Source: Desulfobacterales bacterium (lineage in GTDB: Bacteria; Desulfobacterota; Desulfobacteria; Desulfobacterales; C00003106). Taken from it: 15,324 nucleotides of DNA. Below are positions 6,248 through 13,762 of the stretch, piece by piece. The DNA is taken from the NCBI GenBank assembly GCA_030672555.1, contig DAOVGD010000022.1, forward strand, positions 1 through 15,324, written 5' to 3'. Below the pieces are notes generated by a model. The model made no database searches, was not told the DNA's origin, and saw only the letters and a program-made list of their open reading frames with translations. Both the position numbers and the translations under genes were made by a program. Numbering within the stretch: position 1 is the stretch's first letter; each line of letters starts with the position of its first letter.

Positions 6248-7660
6248 TTAGCTCCTCTCGAAGCATGTCTTTCTGCACACACTTTCATCAAACGCGACCG
6301 GATATTTTCCGTCAAAGCAGGCCTTGCAAAAATGTTCTTCCGGGTTTTCAATCCCTGTTGCCTTTAAAAGACCGTCCAGGCTGAGGTAATGAAGGGTATC
6401 CAGGCATAGGAATTCTCTAATCTCCTCCACTGACTTGCTGGCGGCGATCAACTCTCCCCTTGAAGAGAAATCTATCCCGTAATGACATGGGAATCGGTGC
6501 GGTGGACAGCTTACGCGCATGTGGACCTCTTTTATGCCAAGTTCCCGGAGCGCGCGCACCCTGGTTCTTGCTGTGGTTCCACGAATGATCGAATCTTCAA
6601 TAATAATAATGCGCTTTCCTTTGAGAAGACTTTTTACAGGATTCAGTTTTACGCGAACCCCGAATTCCCGCATGGTCTGCGTCGGCTGGATAAAGGTCCT
6701 CCCTATATAGTGGTTTCTGATCATCCCCATCTCAAAAGGGATACCGGACCGCTCGGCAAATCCTATGGCTGAGTAGTTCCCCGAATCAGGGAACGGCATA
6801 ACTAAATCGGCTTCCACAGCAGACTCGTCAGCCAGGCATTTCCCTTGTTCTTTGCGCATCTCATAGACGTTCAAGCCATATATGTTGCTGTCAGGCCGTG
6901 CGAAATATATAAATTCAAATATACAAAATGAGGGCCTTACCTTGTTCGGGTTTTTGATACTCTTTAATCCGTCTTTGTTAATAATAACGATCTCACCGGG
7001 ATCCACTGCCCGGACATACTCGGCCTCCACCAGATCAAGCGCGCAGCTCTCTGAAGCCAATACATAACTGTCGTTCAACCTTCCTATGCATAATGGTCTG
7101 AAACCATTGGGATCTTTTATTCCGATAATCGAGTCTTCCGTTAGAATGGCAATTGAGAAGGCACCCCTCAGCTTTGCAACAGACTTCCTGATCCCTTCTT
7201 CCAGCCCGTCATCGAGGTTTCGCACCAAAAGATGCAACAAGATTTCGCTGTCCATAGTGGACTGAAATATCGCCCCTTTTTTCTCCAGCTCGTTGCGAAG
7301 CTCATAGGCGTTAACAAGATTCCCGTTATGTGCTACAGCATACGATCTTCCACGATGGTTTATAACAAAAGGCTGAGCATTGGTAAGGGTGGAATCCCCT
7401 GTGGTAGAATATCGCACGTGTCCTATGGCTGCATTTCCTTGCAATTTTTTAAGACCGCCTTTGTCAAAGACCTCGGACACCAGCCCCATCCCCTTGTGGA
7501 CCCGGATTCCGTCTTCGGCAGCCACGGCTATCCCCGCGCTCTCCTGTCCCCTGTGTTGTAAGGCGTACAGACCAAAATAGGTCATTCTGACCGCTTCCCG
7601 GTTTCCATAAATCCCAAATATGCCGCACGCCTCTCTGGGACGATCCGGTGTAATTGCCAT
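6248..7660 (-). CDS. purF: Amidophosphoribosyltransferase (glutamine PRPP amidotransferase)
   Basis: PurF makes 5-phosphoribosylamine from PRPP and glutamine, the first committed step of purine synthesis in the cytoplasm. The ATG at 7660 gives 470 residues. It leaves an 11-residue propeptide, so the nucleophile Cys12 (EACGIFGIYG) becomes the new N-terminus, as in Bacillus subtilis. The frame stays open further upstream into carB, but that extension is not PurF-like. The glutaminase domain has HRGQES, GHVRYSTTG and AHNGNLVN. The transferase domain has the PRPP loop IIIIEDSIIRGTT (351-363). Cys246, Cys392, Cys445 and Cys448 sit where B. subtilis-type enzymes bind a 4Fe-4S cluster, implying the oxygen-sensitive class. 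AAGGTG lies about 10 nt upstream inside carB. The stop of carB is 4 nt before the start, so translation is probably coupled. Confidence 0.97.
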   Translation of the reverse strand: MAITPDRPREACGIFGIYGNREAVRMTYFGLYALQHRGQESAGIAVAAEDGIRVHKGMGLVSEVFDKGGLKKLQGNAAIGHVRYSTTGDSTLTNAQPFVINHRGRSYAVAHNGNLVNAYELRNELEKKGAIFQSTMDSEILLHLLVRNLDDGLEEGIRKSVAKLRGAFSIAILTEDSIIGIKDPNGFRPLCIGRLNDSYVLASESCALDLVEAEYVRAVDPGEIVIINKDGLKSIKNPNKVRPSFCIFEFIYFARPDSNIYGLNVYEMRKEQGKCLADESAVEADLVMPFPDSGNYSAIGFAERSGIPFEMGMIRNHYIGRTFIQPTQTMREFGVRVKLNPVKSLLKGKRIIIIEDSIIRGTTARTRVRALRELGIKEVHMRVSCPPHRFPCHYGIDFSSRGELIAASKSVEEIREFLCLDTLHYLSLDGLLKATGIENPEEHFCKACFDGKYPVAFDESVCRKTCFERS

Positions 7661-7664
7661 CCGC

Positions 7665-10600
7665 TTAATCACCTTGTCCTCCGTGATACTCCTGAATCGA
7701 CTTGATAGAAAGTTTTTCCCCAAGCATTGCCCCCACACCCGAGGCCATAGCCCAGGCCCCTGCCACGGTAGTGACATACGGGACATGATATTCCAGCACA
7801 GCACGTCGGATATTATAGCCGTCCCGCGCCGGTCCGCCTCCAAGGGCAGTATTGATTACCAATTGAATCTCTCCGTTTTTTATATGGTCCACTATATGGG
7901 GGCGCCCTTCAGACACCTTTTTTACAGGCTGGTTCGAAATATTCCTTTCCTGCAAAAATCGGGATGTCCCTGCCGTAGCTACTATATTAAAACCCATCTT
8001 GATAAACTGTTCTGCTACGGGGCAAACATGCTCTTTGTCCCGATCCCTTACGCTGAGAAACACCGTTCCCTGAACCGGCAGATTCTGTCCTGCCGCCAAT
8101 TGGGACTTGGCAAAGGCCGCGCCAAAAGAGGTATCAATACCCATTACCTCACCGGTCGATTTCATCTCCGGTCCTAACAATGTATCTACCCCGGGGAAAC
8201 GGTCAAACGGGAACACAGATTCCTTCACCGATATATGATGAGGGACTATCTCTTGTGTCAATCCAAGTTCTTTCAGTGTCCGTCCCAGCATGACCTTGGT
8301 GGCCATCTTAGCAAAAGGGACCCCAGTGGCCTTGCTCACAAAAGGTATTGTCCGTGACGCCCGGGGGTTCACCTCTAATACAAAGACCTCCCTATCTTTC
8401 ACGGCGTATTGAATATTCATCAAGCCGACAACATTCAGCGCCTTTGCCAGGGCCCGAGTGCTATCCTTGATCTGTCTCAAGACATCCTTGTCAAGGGTGT
8501 GAGGAGGGAGTACGCAGGCGCTGTCACCTGAATGAATCCCAGCCTCTTCGATGTGCTCCATGACCCCGCAAATGATCGTCTCTCTCCCGTCCGAGATCGC
8601 ATCCACATCCATCTCGATCGCATCCTCGAGGAACTTGTCTATCAACACCGGGTGGCCCGGGGAAGCAAGGATCGCCTCCTTTGCAAAACCTTCGAGCGTC
8701 TTTTGGTCATAAACAATCTTCATTGCCCTCCCGCCAAGTACATAAGACGGTCGAACCACCACCGGATATCCGACAACTTCGGCCACCTTCAATGCCTCTT
8801 CCACGCTCATGGCTGTTCCGTTATCCGGCTGAACCAACCCGAGTTTGTCAAGGATCGCCTTGAAACGTTCTCGATCTTCGGCCAGGTCGATGCTGTCAGG
8901 TGAAGTCCCGAGGATACGGACTCCTGCCTCGGAAAGAGGGTTGGCAAGGTTTAATGGTGTCTGGCCCCCGAACTGTACAATGACGCCCTCGGGCTTTTCC
9001 TGCTCAATAATATTCAATACATCCTCTTTTGTAAGGGGCTCGAAGTAGAGCTTGTCCGAAGTATCATAGTCTGTGCTGACCGTCTCCGGGTTACTGTTGA
9101 CCATAATACTTTCATATCCCTCTTCCCTTAACGCAAACGAGGCATGAACACAACAGTAGTCAAACTCGATCCCCTGTCCGATCCGGTTCGGTCCCCCACC
9201 TAAGATCATCACCTTTTTTCTCTTCGTAACCCGAGCCTCATTCTCTTTTTCGTATGTAGAGTAATAATACGGGGTATATGCCTCAAACTCGGCAGCACAG
9301 GTATCAACAAGCTTGTAAACGCATTTTAGTCCCTGTTGTTCCCGAAGCTGACGAATGTTGTCGTCCTTACGTTTAAGAAGATGGGCCAACTGTACATCTG
9401 AAAAACCTAATTCCTTGCTCCTCTGCAGAAGACCGCGGTCGAGTGGGAAGTGAGCCCCTGCAATTTCTGCTTCCATCTCTGTAATTTCTTTGAGCTGATG
9501 CAGAAACCAGGGATCGATGCCCGTAAGTTCATATATTGTATTGATCTCTATCTCTTCCTTCAAGGCATGGCGAAGATAAAATATCCGTTCGGAATTGGGG
9601 GTGGATATTTTCTGTATTATTTCATCTAATGGAGGGTCAATTCCCTCTCGTTCCGACCTCCCTTTCCCGTCTCCTCCCAGACCGAAACGTCCAATCTCAA
9701 GCGAACGCAATCCCTTTTGCAGCGCCTCCTTAAAGGTTCGGCCTATGGCCATGGTCTCACCCACTGATTTCATGGCAGTTGTAAGATAGTCTTCAGTCTC
9801 CGGAAACTTTTCAAAGGTCCAGCGGGGGATTTTTACCACACAATAATCCAGGGTAGGCTCAAAGGAGGCAAAGGTCTCCCTGGTAATGTCGTTCGGAATT
9901 TCGTCTAAGGTATATCCCACTGCCAGCTTAGCCGCAATCTTTGCAATGGGGAATCCGGTCGCCTTTGAAGCCAGTGCAGAACTTCGTGAAACTCGAGGAT
10001 TCATTTCAATAACCACCAACTCGCCGTTTTTAGGATTAACAGCGAATTGGACGTTTGATCCGCCTGTTTCCACGCCGATCTCCCGCATGATGGCTATGGA
10101 GGCGTCCCGCATTTTTTGATATTCTCTGTCGCTCAGCGTCTGGGCCGGGGCAACAGTGATGCTGTCTCCGGTATGGACTCCCATGGCGTCAAGATTTTCT
10201 ATGGAGCAGATGACGACAACGTTGTCATTTTTATCCCGCATCACCTCCAGCTCAAACTCCTTCCAGCCAATGATAGACTCTTCGAGCATGACCTCACCTA
10301 TCAGGCTGGCGTCAAGTCCCCACGCAACCCACTTTTCCAGGTCTTCGCGGTTATAAGCTACGCCACCTCCGGTTCCACCCAGGGTAAAACTGGGACGCAC
10401 GATAACCGGATAACCGACCTGGCCGGCTAACTCACGCGCCTCCTCCATGCCACGGGCAATATCGCTTTTGGGTATGCGTAGCCCGATATTTTGCATTGCT
10501 TTGCGGAAGAGGTTCCGATCCTCGGCTTTTTTAATTACATCTACAGATGCCCCTATCATCTCTACACCGCATTTGTCCAAGGTCCCCATTTCGGCCACCT

Positions 10601-10901
10601 TGATGGCGGTATTAAGACCCGTCTGTCCGCCCAGGGTTGGCAAGAGAGCATCAGGCCGTTCCCTTTCGACCACCATAGAGACCATCTCCGGCGTGATCGG
10701 TTCTATGTATGTGCGGTCGGCTGTCTCCGGGTCGGTCATAATGGTGGCGGGATTGCTGTTGATCAAAACCACCTCGTATCCCTCTTCCTTCAGGGCCTTG
10801 CATGCCTGGGTCCCGGAATAGTCGAACTCGCAGGCCTGCCCGATAATGATCGGTCCCGAGCCTATGATAAGTATCTTTTTTATGTCATTACGCTTTGGCA
10901 T
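7665..10901 (-). CDS. carB: Carbamoyl-phosphate synthase large subunit
   Basis: CarB makes carbamoyl phosphate from bicarbonate, ammonia delivered by CarA, and two ATP, for pyrimidine and arginine synthesis. It has 1078 residues (E. coli 1073). Two homologous ATP-grasp halves open with GSGPIIIGQACEFDYSGTQA (about 14-33) and GGGPNRIGQGIEFDYCCVHA (about 568-587), with an oligomerisation region between. From about residue 935 a methylglyoxal-synthase-like regulatory domain holds ATAGTSRFL, KKVSEGRPHI and VINTALGG. The Thr, Lys and Asn positions used for UMP binding in E. coli are present, so feedback by UMP is likely. The start overlaps carA by 14 nt. A plus-strand frame opposite its 3' end is a shadow. 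Confidence 0.98.
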   Translation of the reverse strand: MPKRNDIKKILIIGSGPIIIGQACEFDYSGTQACKALKEEGYEVVLINSNPATIMTDPETADRTYIEPITPEMVSMVVERERPDALLPTLGGQTGLNTAIKVAEMGTLDKCGVEMIGASVDVIKKAEDRNLFRKAMQNIGLRIPKSDIARGMEEARELAGQVGYPVIVRPSFTLGGTGGGVAYNREDLEKWVAWGLDASLIGEVMLEESIIGWKEFELEVMRDKNDNVVVICSIENLDAMGVHTGDSITVAPAQTLSDREYQKMRDASIAIMREIGVETGGSNVQFAVNPKNGELVVIEMNPRVSRSSALASKATGFPIAKIAAKLAVGYTLDEIPNDITRETFASFEPTLDYCVVKIPRWTFEKFPETEDYLTTAMKSVGETMAIGRTFKEALQKGLRSLEIGRFGLGGDGKGRSEREGIDPPLDEIIQKISTPNSERIFYLRHALKEEIEINTIYELTGIDPWFLHQLKEITEMEAEIAGAHFPLDRGLLQRSKELGFSDVQLAHLLKRKDDNIRQLREQQGLKCVYKLVDTCAAEFEAYTPYYYSTYEKENEARVTKRKKVMILGGGPNRIGQGIEFDYCCVHASFALREEGYESIMVNSNPETVSTDYDTSDKLYFEPLTKEDVLNIIEQEKPEGVIVQFGGQTPLNLANPLSEAGVRILGTSPDSIDLAEDRERFKAILDKLGLVQPDNGTAMSVEEALKVAEVVGYPVVVRPSYVLGGRAMKIVYDQKTLEGFAKEAILASPGHPVLIDKFLEDAIEMDVDAISDGRETIICGVMEHIEEAGIHSGDSACVLPPHTLDKDVLRQIKDSTRALAKALNVVGLMNIQYAVKDREVFVLEVNPRASRTIPFVSKATGVPFAKMATKVMLGRTLKELGLTQEIVPHHISVKESVFPFDRFPGVDTLLGPEMKSTGEVMGIDTSFGAAFAKSQLAAGQNLPVQGTVFLSVRDRDKEHVCPVAEQFIKMGFNIVATAGTSRFLQERNISNQPVKKVSEGRPHIVDHIKNGEIQLVINTALGGGPARDGYNIRRAVLEYHVPYVTTVAGAWAMASGVGAMLGEKLSIKSIQEYHGGQGD

Positions 10902-11979
10902 ATTCAGTCATCAATTGAGTGAAACTATCAAAAAGATAAGAGGCATCGTGCGGTCCGGGTGCTGCTTCGGGATGGTATTGGACAGAAAAGACAGGTAGGC
11001 GCTTGTGTCGCATCCCTTCAAGGGTCTGGTCATTCAGATTGATATGGGTGATCTCCACCTCGGGATCGTTGATCGAGTCGATGTCCACACAAAACCCGTG
11101 GTTCTGACTGGTAATCTCTATCCTGCCGGTCAAAAGATTTTTGACTGGCTGGTTCCCCCCACGGTGGCCAAACTTCAGCTTAAAGGTCTTACCTCCAAAT
11201 GCCTGTCCCAAGAGCTGATGCCCCAAGCAGATCCCAAAGATGGGCAGGTAGTCAAGCAACCTCTTTACTGTATCCACCACATAGGGGACCGCCGCAGGAT
11301 CTCCAGGACCATTTGAAAGAAAGAGACCGTCAGGGTTAAGGCTCTTGACCTCGTCTGCACTTGTATGGGCAGGTACAACTGTCAGGTAGCATCCCCTGCC
11401 GGCCAGGCTTCTCAAGATATTATGTTTTGCCCCGCAATCAAAGGCCACCACATGGAATCGTCTCTCCTGTTCCCCCTCCCATTTATAGGCCCTATCGCAC
11501 GTGACATCCTTCACCAGATCTCGGCCGATCAGACCGGGAGATTCCTTTGCCCGCTGTACCAACGATTCTACGTCCTGATCCACAGTCGAGACAATTCCTT
11601 TCATCGCTCCGTGTATGCGGATACGCCGTGTCAACGCCCTGGTATCGATCCCTTCAACCCCCACAATACCGGCCGCGTTCAAGTAGTCGGCCAACGTCTT
11701 CTGGGACCTCCAGTTGCTCGGTATGCGCTGGTATTCCCGTACGATGAGGGCCTCGGCCTGTATCGCACCAGACTCGGCATCCTCATCCGTAACCCCGTAG
11801 TTTCCGATCAAGGGATATGTCAGGGTAACAATCTGACCTTTATAAGAAGGATCGGTCAGTATCTCCTGGTAGCCGGTCATGCTGGTATTAAAGACCACTT
11901 CACCGGTGACCTCACCTTCTCCGGCAAAAGTCCGCCCCTCAAAAATGGTCCCGTCTTCTAATGCTAATATGGCTTTCAT
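10888..11979 (-). CDS. carA: Carbamoyl-phosphate synthase small (glutaminase) subunit
   Basis: CarA hydrolyses glutamine and passes ammonia through a tunnel to CarB. It has 363 residues, somewhat under the E. coli length (382). The N-terminal CPSase domain begins MKAILALEDGTIFEG and contains NTSMTGYQEILTDPSY. The class I amidotransferase domain shows LFLSNGPGDP, GICLGHQ with nucleophile Cys251, SQNHGF, and the HPE pair His336/Glu338. It is the first gene of a carA-carB-purF operon. The ATG at 11979 has no good Shine-Dalgarno; two GTTTGCTTG repeats lie just upstream. No pyrimidine attenuator or PyrR-type site was recognised, although the leader was not folded. Confidence 0.97.
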   Translation of the reverse strand: MKAILALEDGTIFEGRTFAGEGEVTGEVVFNTSMTGYQEILTDPSYKGQIVTLTYPLIGNYGVTDEDAESGAIQAEALIVREYQRIPSNWRSQKTLADYLNAAGIVGVEGIDTRALTRRIRIHGAMKGIVSTVDQDVESLVQRAKESPGLIGRDLVKDVTCDRAYKWEGEQERRFHVVAFDCGAKHNILRSLAGRGCYLTVVPAHTSADEVKSLNPDGLFLSNGPGDPAAVPYVVDTVKRLLDYLPIFGICLGHQLLGQAFGGKTFKLKFGHRGGNQPVKNLLTGRIEITSQNHGFCVDIDSINDPEVEITHINLNDQTLEGMRHKRLPVFSVQYHPEAAPGPHDASYLFDSFTQLMTEYAKA

Positions 11980-11982
11980 TAT

Positions 11983-12012
11983 GTTTGCTTGACAACAGAG
12001 GTAGTTTGCTTG
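11983..12012. promoter_or_regulatory. Direct repeat GTTTGCTTG upstream of carA
   Basis: Two exact 9-bp copies (11983-11991 and 12004-12012, plus-strand reading) start 21 bp apart, two helical turns, immediately before the carA start codon. They could be an operator or a chance repeat within the leader; the regulator is unknown. Confidence 0.3.
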
Positions 12013-12413
12013 GCCCCCAGAACCCTTTATTTTGCAACACTTCCTGGAAAACTATGATTGCAATTTTGCCAGAATGAATAGCAACGATATGTAGGAGAAT
12101 TGTGGCGTCACGTTTAAGAAATTACCAACTTCTGATGACTTCGTAAAAAGTCTTTTGTGAACATCTTAAGTGCGCCCAAAATGCTCATGAAGCGAACAAA
12201 ATGGACTTTTTACGAACTCATCAACTTATATTATTCTAAAAGGAGGTGGTTCCAAAAAAAAATATATAATCTACGACAGGCTCAAGTCAAGTTTAAAAAG
12301 GGGGGAAAGAAACTAAGGGCATAGCGCAAATGGAAGAGGGGATAGAGCGAAGAACTGAGAGATTGGAGTTTATTCCTATCAGCCAATAGTATTCAGCTCT
12401 TCGCACTCAACCT
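12013..12413. other. Gap between carA and the next unit
   Basis: Apart from the 91-bp element at 12133-12223, this stretch holds no gene I can support. A strong Shine-Dalgarno-like AAAGGAGGTG at 12239-12248 on the plus strand is not followed by an ATG; GTG overlapping it opens only seven codons. No convincing carA promoter was picked out by eye. Confidence 0.5.
12133..12223. mobile_element. Complete MITE-like element, 91 bp, with 20-bp terminal inverted repeats
   Basis: The left end TGATGACTTCGTAAAAAGTC (12133-12152) and the reverse complement of the right end (12204-12223) agree at 19 of 20 bases. The core includes GCGCCCAAAATGCTCATGAAGC. Partial copies occur at 3783-3839 and 13725-13745. 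It encodes nothing, so if it moves it must use a transposase supplied elsewhere; an immobile structured intergenic repeat is equally possible. Clear target-site duplications were not seen. Confidence 0.7.
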
Positions 12414-12617
12414 TTAATGATGATGGCCTCCGGCCATAGGATTCATCGCGCGTTTAGGATTCGCTTCGACCTTTTTGAGGATGTCTCGCACCTTTGATTC
12501 TGTTGAAATTTTTCTGTTGAAATTTTTTTTGACAACGTAGAAAAGAGCTTGTATAATGTATTTTAAACACTTCCTTCTGTTCTGTTTTAAGGTTCGTACT
12601 GCAAGTGTTCTAATCAA
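12414..12617 (-). CDS. Doubtful small ORF or gene remnant ending in GGHHH
   Basis: A minus-strand frame of 67 codons begins with TTG and has no ribosome-binding site. It is Lys/Arg-rich and ends VEANPKRAMNPMAGGHHH. The last 25 codons look more gene-like than the start, which runs through the perfect plus-strand promoter at 12529-12557 and the tandem 14-bp repeats. It may be the tail of a decayed gene or chance. I do not recognise it. Confidence 0.2.
   Translation of the reverse strand: MIRTLAVRTLKQNRRKCLKYIIQALFYVVKKNFNRKISTESKVRDILKKVEANPKRAMNPMAGGHHH
12498..12525 (+). repeat. Two exact tandem copies of TTCTGTTGAAATTT
   Basis: Copies at 12498-12511 and 12512-12525 are identical and adjacent, ending 3 nt before the -35 box at 12529. 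The position suits an activator site or an A/T-rich UP-like element, but the 14-bp period does not match one helical turn. Confidence 0.6.
12529..12557 (+). promoter_or_regulatory. Perfect-consensus sigma70 promoter
   Basis: TTGACA (12529-12534) and TATAAT (12552-12557) are separated by exactly 17 nt. Transcription would start near 12564 on the plus strand, toward the glycogen-binding-domain gene. This is the strongest promoter match in the window. Confidence 0.8.
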
Positions 12618-12825
12618 GGATAAGTATTCTTTCCTGTTTTTTATATGACCTATTTTCTATAGAAAGTTGAATAAGTTAAACGGACATGGGTTTCACAAAC
12701 CGCCCGGGGCACGAGATTCTTTCCGTTGAATCTCTTGTTCTTATCTTATGGCTCCTGTGCAATCTGTTCGTCAAAAATCTTAAAAACAAATAAACAGTTC
12801 TAATTTGTTGTGAGGGAGGATAAAA
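12564..12825 (+). ncRNA. Structured leader RNA, or small RNA plus leader
   Basis: Between the promoter and the ATG at 12826 lie about 260 nt with several possible stems: AACACTT with AAGTGTT (12566-12572/12603-12609), the dyad TTTCTATAGAAA (12654-12665), GGTTT-CAC-AAACC (12689-12701) and GAGATTC with GAATCTC (12713-12719/12728-12734). The last is followed by a T-rich TTGTTCTTATCTT and could act as a weak terminator, giving a transcript of about 180 nt. No Rfam family, including 6S RNA, is recognised. Confidence 0.35.
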
Positions 12826-13344
12826 ATGGCTACCAAGAAAATTGCAAAGGCTACCACAAAGGCAAAAGCTACCACAAAGGCAAAAGCGAGGAAAAAACCA
12901 GAGAAAAAGGTAATGGCAAAGGCGACTACTGCACCAAAGGCCCCTGAAAAAATCAAGGAAGAAAAATCTACAAAAGTAAGTACAACCCTTGCTGAAAGCC
13001 GCACATCCGCCGAAACCAAGGCTGCTACAAAAAAAGAGGCTGTAATGCCGAAAAAGGAGATGGCAGCGCCGAAAAAAGAAAAAGAGGGTTACTCACCGAT
13101 AGAGTTTAAGCTCAAGGCCCCTGATGCCCACACAGTCTCTCTCGCCGGAGATTTTAACGGGTGGCTTGTAGATAAGGGCAAAATGGATAAAGGGAAAGAC
13201 GGTATATGGAGAAAGAAGATAGGTCTTCCGCATGGAAAGTATGAATATCAATTTGTAGTTGATGGAAACTGGTGGACTGATCCTGAAAATCCGAGCAGGA
13301 CCTGGAATCCATTTGGAACTCAAAATTCGGTCAAGGAAATTTAA
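12826..13344 (+). CDS. Lys/Ala-rich (histone H1-like) tail fused to AMPK/CBM48-type glycogen-binding domain
   Basis: The ATG at 12826 follows GGGAGGA at a good distance, giving 172 residues. Residues 1-88 are low-complexity Lys/Ala/Thr/Glu, starting MATKKIAKATTKAKATTKAK; an exact 18-bp tandem duplication (12850-12885) encodes part of it. Residues about 91-172 form an early-set carbohydrate-binding module: VSLAGDFNGW, GIWRKKIGLPHGKYEYQF, VDGNWW and GTQNSVKEI. Trp113, Trp149 and Asn167 align with the glycogen-contacting Trp100, Trp133 and Asn150 of AMPK beta; the Lys126 position is Gln. There is no signal peptide or catalytic domain. Known relatives bind glycogen or starch; the basic tail could bind nucleic acid, another protein or an acidic surface. 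It has its own promoter and terminator. Confidence 0.88.
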   Translation: MATKKIAKATTKAKATTKAKARKKPEKKVMAKATTAPKAPEKIKEEKSTKVSTTLAESRTSAETKAATKKEAVMPKKEMAAPKKEKEGYSPIEFKLKAPDAHTVSLAGDFNGWLVDKGKMDKGKDGIWRKKIGLPHGKYEYQFVVDGNWWTDPENPSRTWNPFGTQNSVKEI

Positions 13345-13436
13345 CCGGATCAGTTCGCAGAAATCTCTAACTTACCCGATCCCGACTCCGTGGTGTAGTC
13401 TGCCCCTCTGAGGAAAGAGGAAAATTTTGATATGAG

Positions 13437-13468
13437 TGCCCACTTCCGTCAACGGAAGTGGGCATTTT
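13437..13468 (+). terminator. Strong rho-independent terminator
   Basis: A perfect 12-bp stem, TGCCCACTTCCG with CGGAAGTGGGCA, has a TCAA tetraloop and is followed by TTTTGTTT. It lies 92 nt after the stop of the glycogen-binding-domain gene and ends that unit. A smaller CCTCT/AGAGG hairpin lies between. Confidence 0.85.
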
Positions 13469-13523
13469 GTTTGGTGCGCCCCTTGAGACCTTTAAAAAAT
13501 GCGACATTTTTTCGTCAGGCAAG

Positions 13524-13654
13524 CCTCCGGCCCGTGGGGCCTACGCCCCGGAGGGGATGGCGATCCCGCCTTGGCGGGATTAACCGGAGGAATACATTGA
13601 GTATTTTGAGTCCCGCTGTAGCGGGATGAGCCAGACGTCCCGCCGATGGCGGGA
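13524..13654. repeat. Cluster of GC-rich palindromes
   Basis: Four dyads lie in 131 bases: CCTCCGG/CCGGAGG enclosing GGGGC/GCCCC (13524-13554), ATCCCGCC-TT-GGCGGGAT (13563-13580), TCCCGC-TGTA-GCGGGA (13611-13626) and TCCCGCC-GAT-GGCGGGA (13638-13654). They share a TCCCGC core with 3501-3516. They look like dispersed palindromic units (REP/BIME-like); no RAYT transposase gene is visible in the window. Confidence 0.7.
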
Positions 13655-13724
13655 GGCAAAAGGGGATGTTTTTCAAAGGTCTCCCTTTCTTGACAGAGAG
13701 ATAGAGGAGGGAGAGGGAGCTTTT

Positions 13725-13745
13725 GGACTTTTTACGAAACCATCA
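13725..13745 (+). repeat. Single terminal repeat of the TCGTAAAAAGTC element
   Basis: GGACTTTTTACGAAACCATCA matches the right end of the 12133-12223 element at all but one or two positions. It stands alone, 17 nt before the cstA start codon, so it lies within the probable cstA leader. Confidence 0.7.
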
Positions 13746-13762
13746 AGCATGAGAATAATTAT

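Noticed and set aside
7661..7843. N-terminal extension of purF into carB
   Set aside because: The extra residues are unlike any PurF N-terminus and lie wholly within carB; the ATG at 7660 gives the expected 11-residue propeptide before the catalytic Cys.
7620..8177. Long plus-strand frame opposite the end of carB
   Set aside because: It is a shadow of a highly conserved coding strand, with no recognisable domain and no ribosome-binding site.
12239..12253. AAAGGAGGTGGTTCC as a gene start, or its complement as a 16S rRNA 3' end
   Set aside because: No usable start codon follows on the plus strand, and the complement matches only the anti-Shine-Dalgarno core, with no flanking 16S sequence.
12564..12745. 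6S RNA
   Set aside because: The length and strong promoter fit, but I could not draw the long closing stem and central bubble typical of 6S RNA.
12780..13019. Minus-strand frame rich in Phe, Ala and Val
   Set aside because: It is the antisense of the Lys/Ala-rich tail; the plus-strand gene has a good ribosome-binding site and a recognisable domain.
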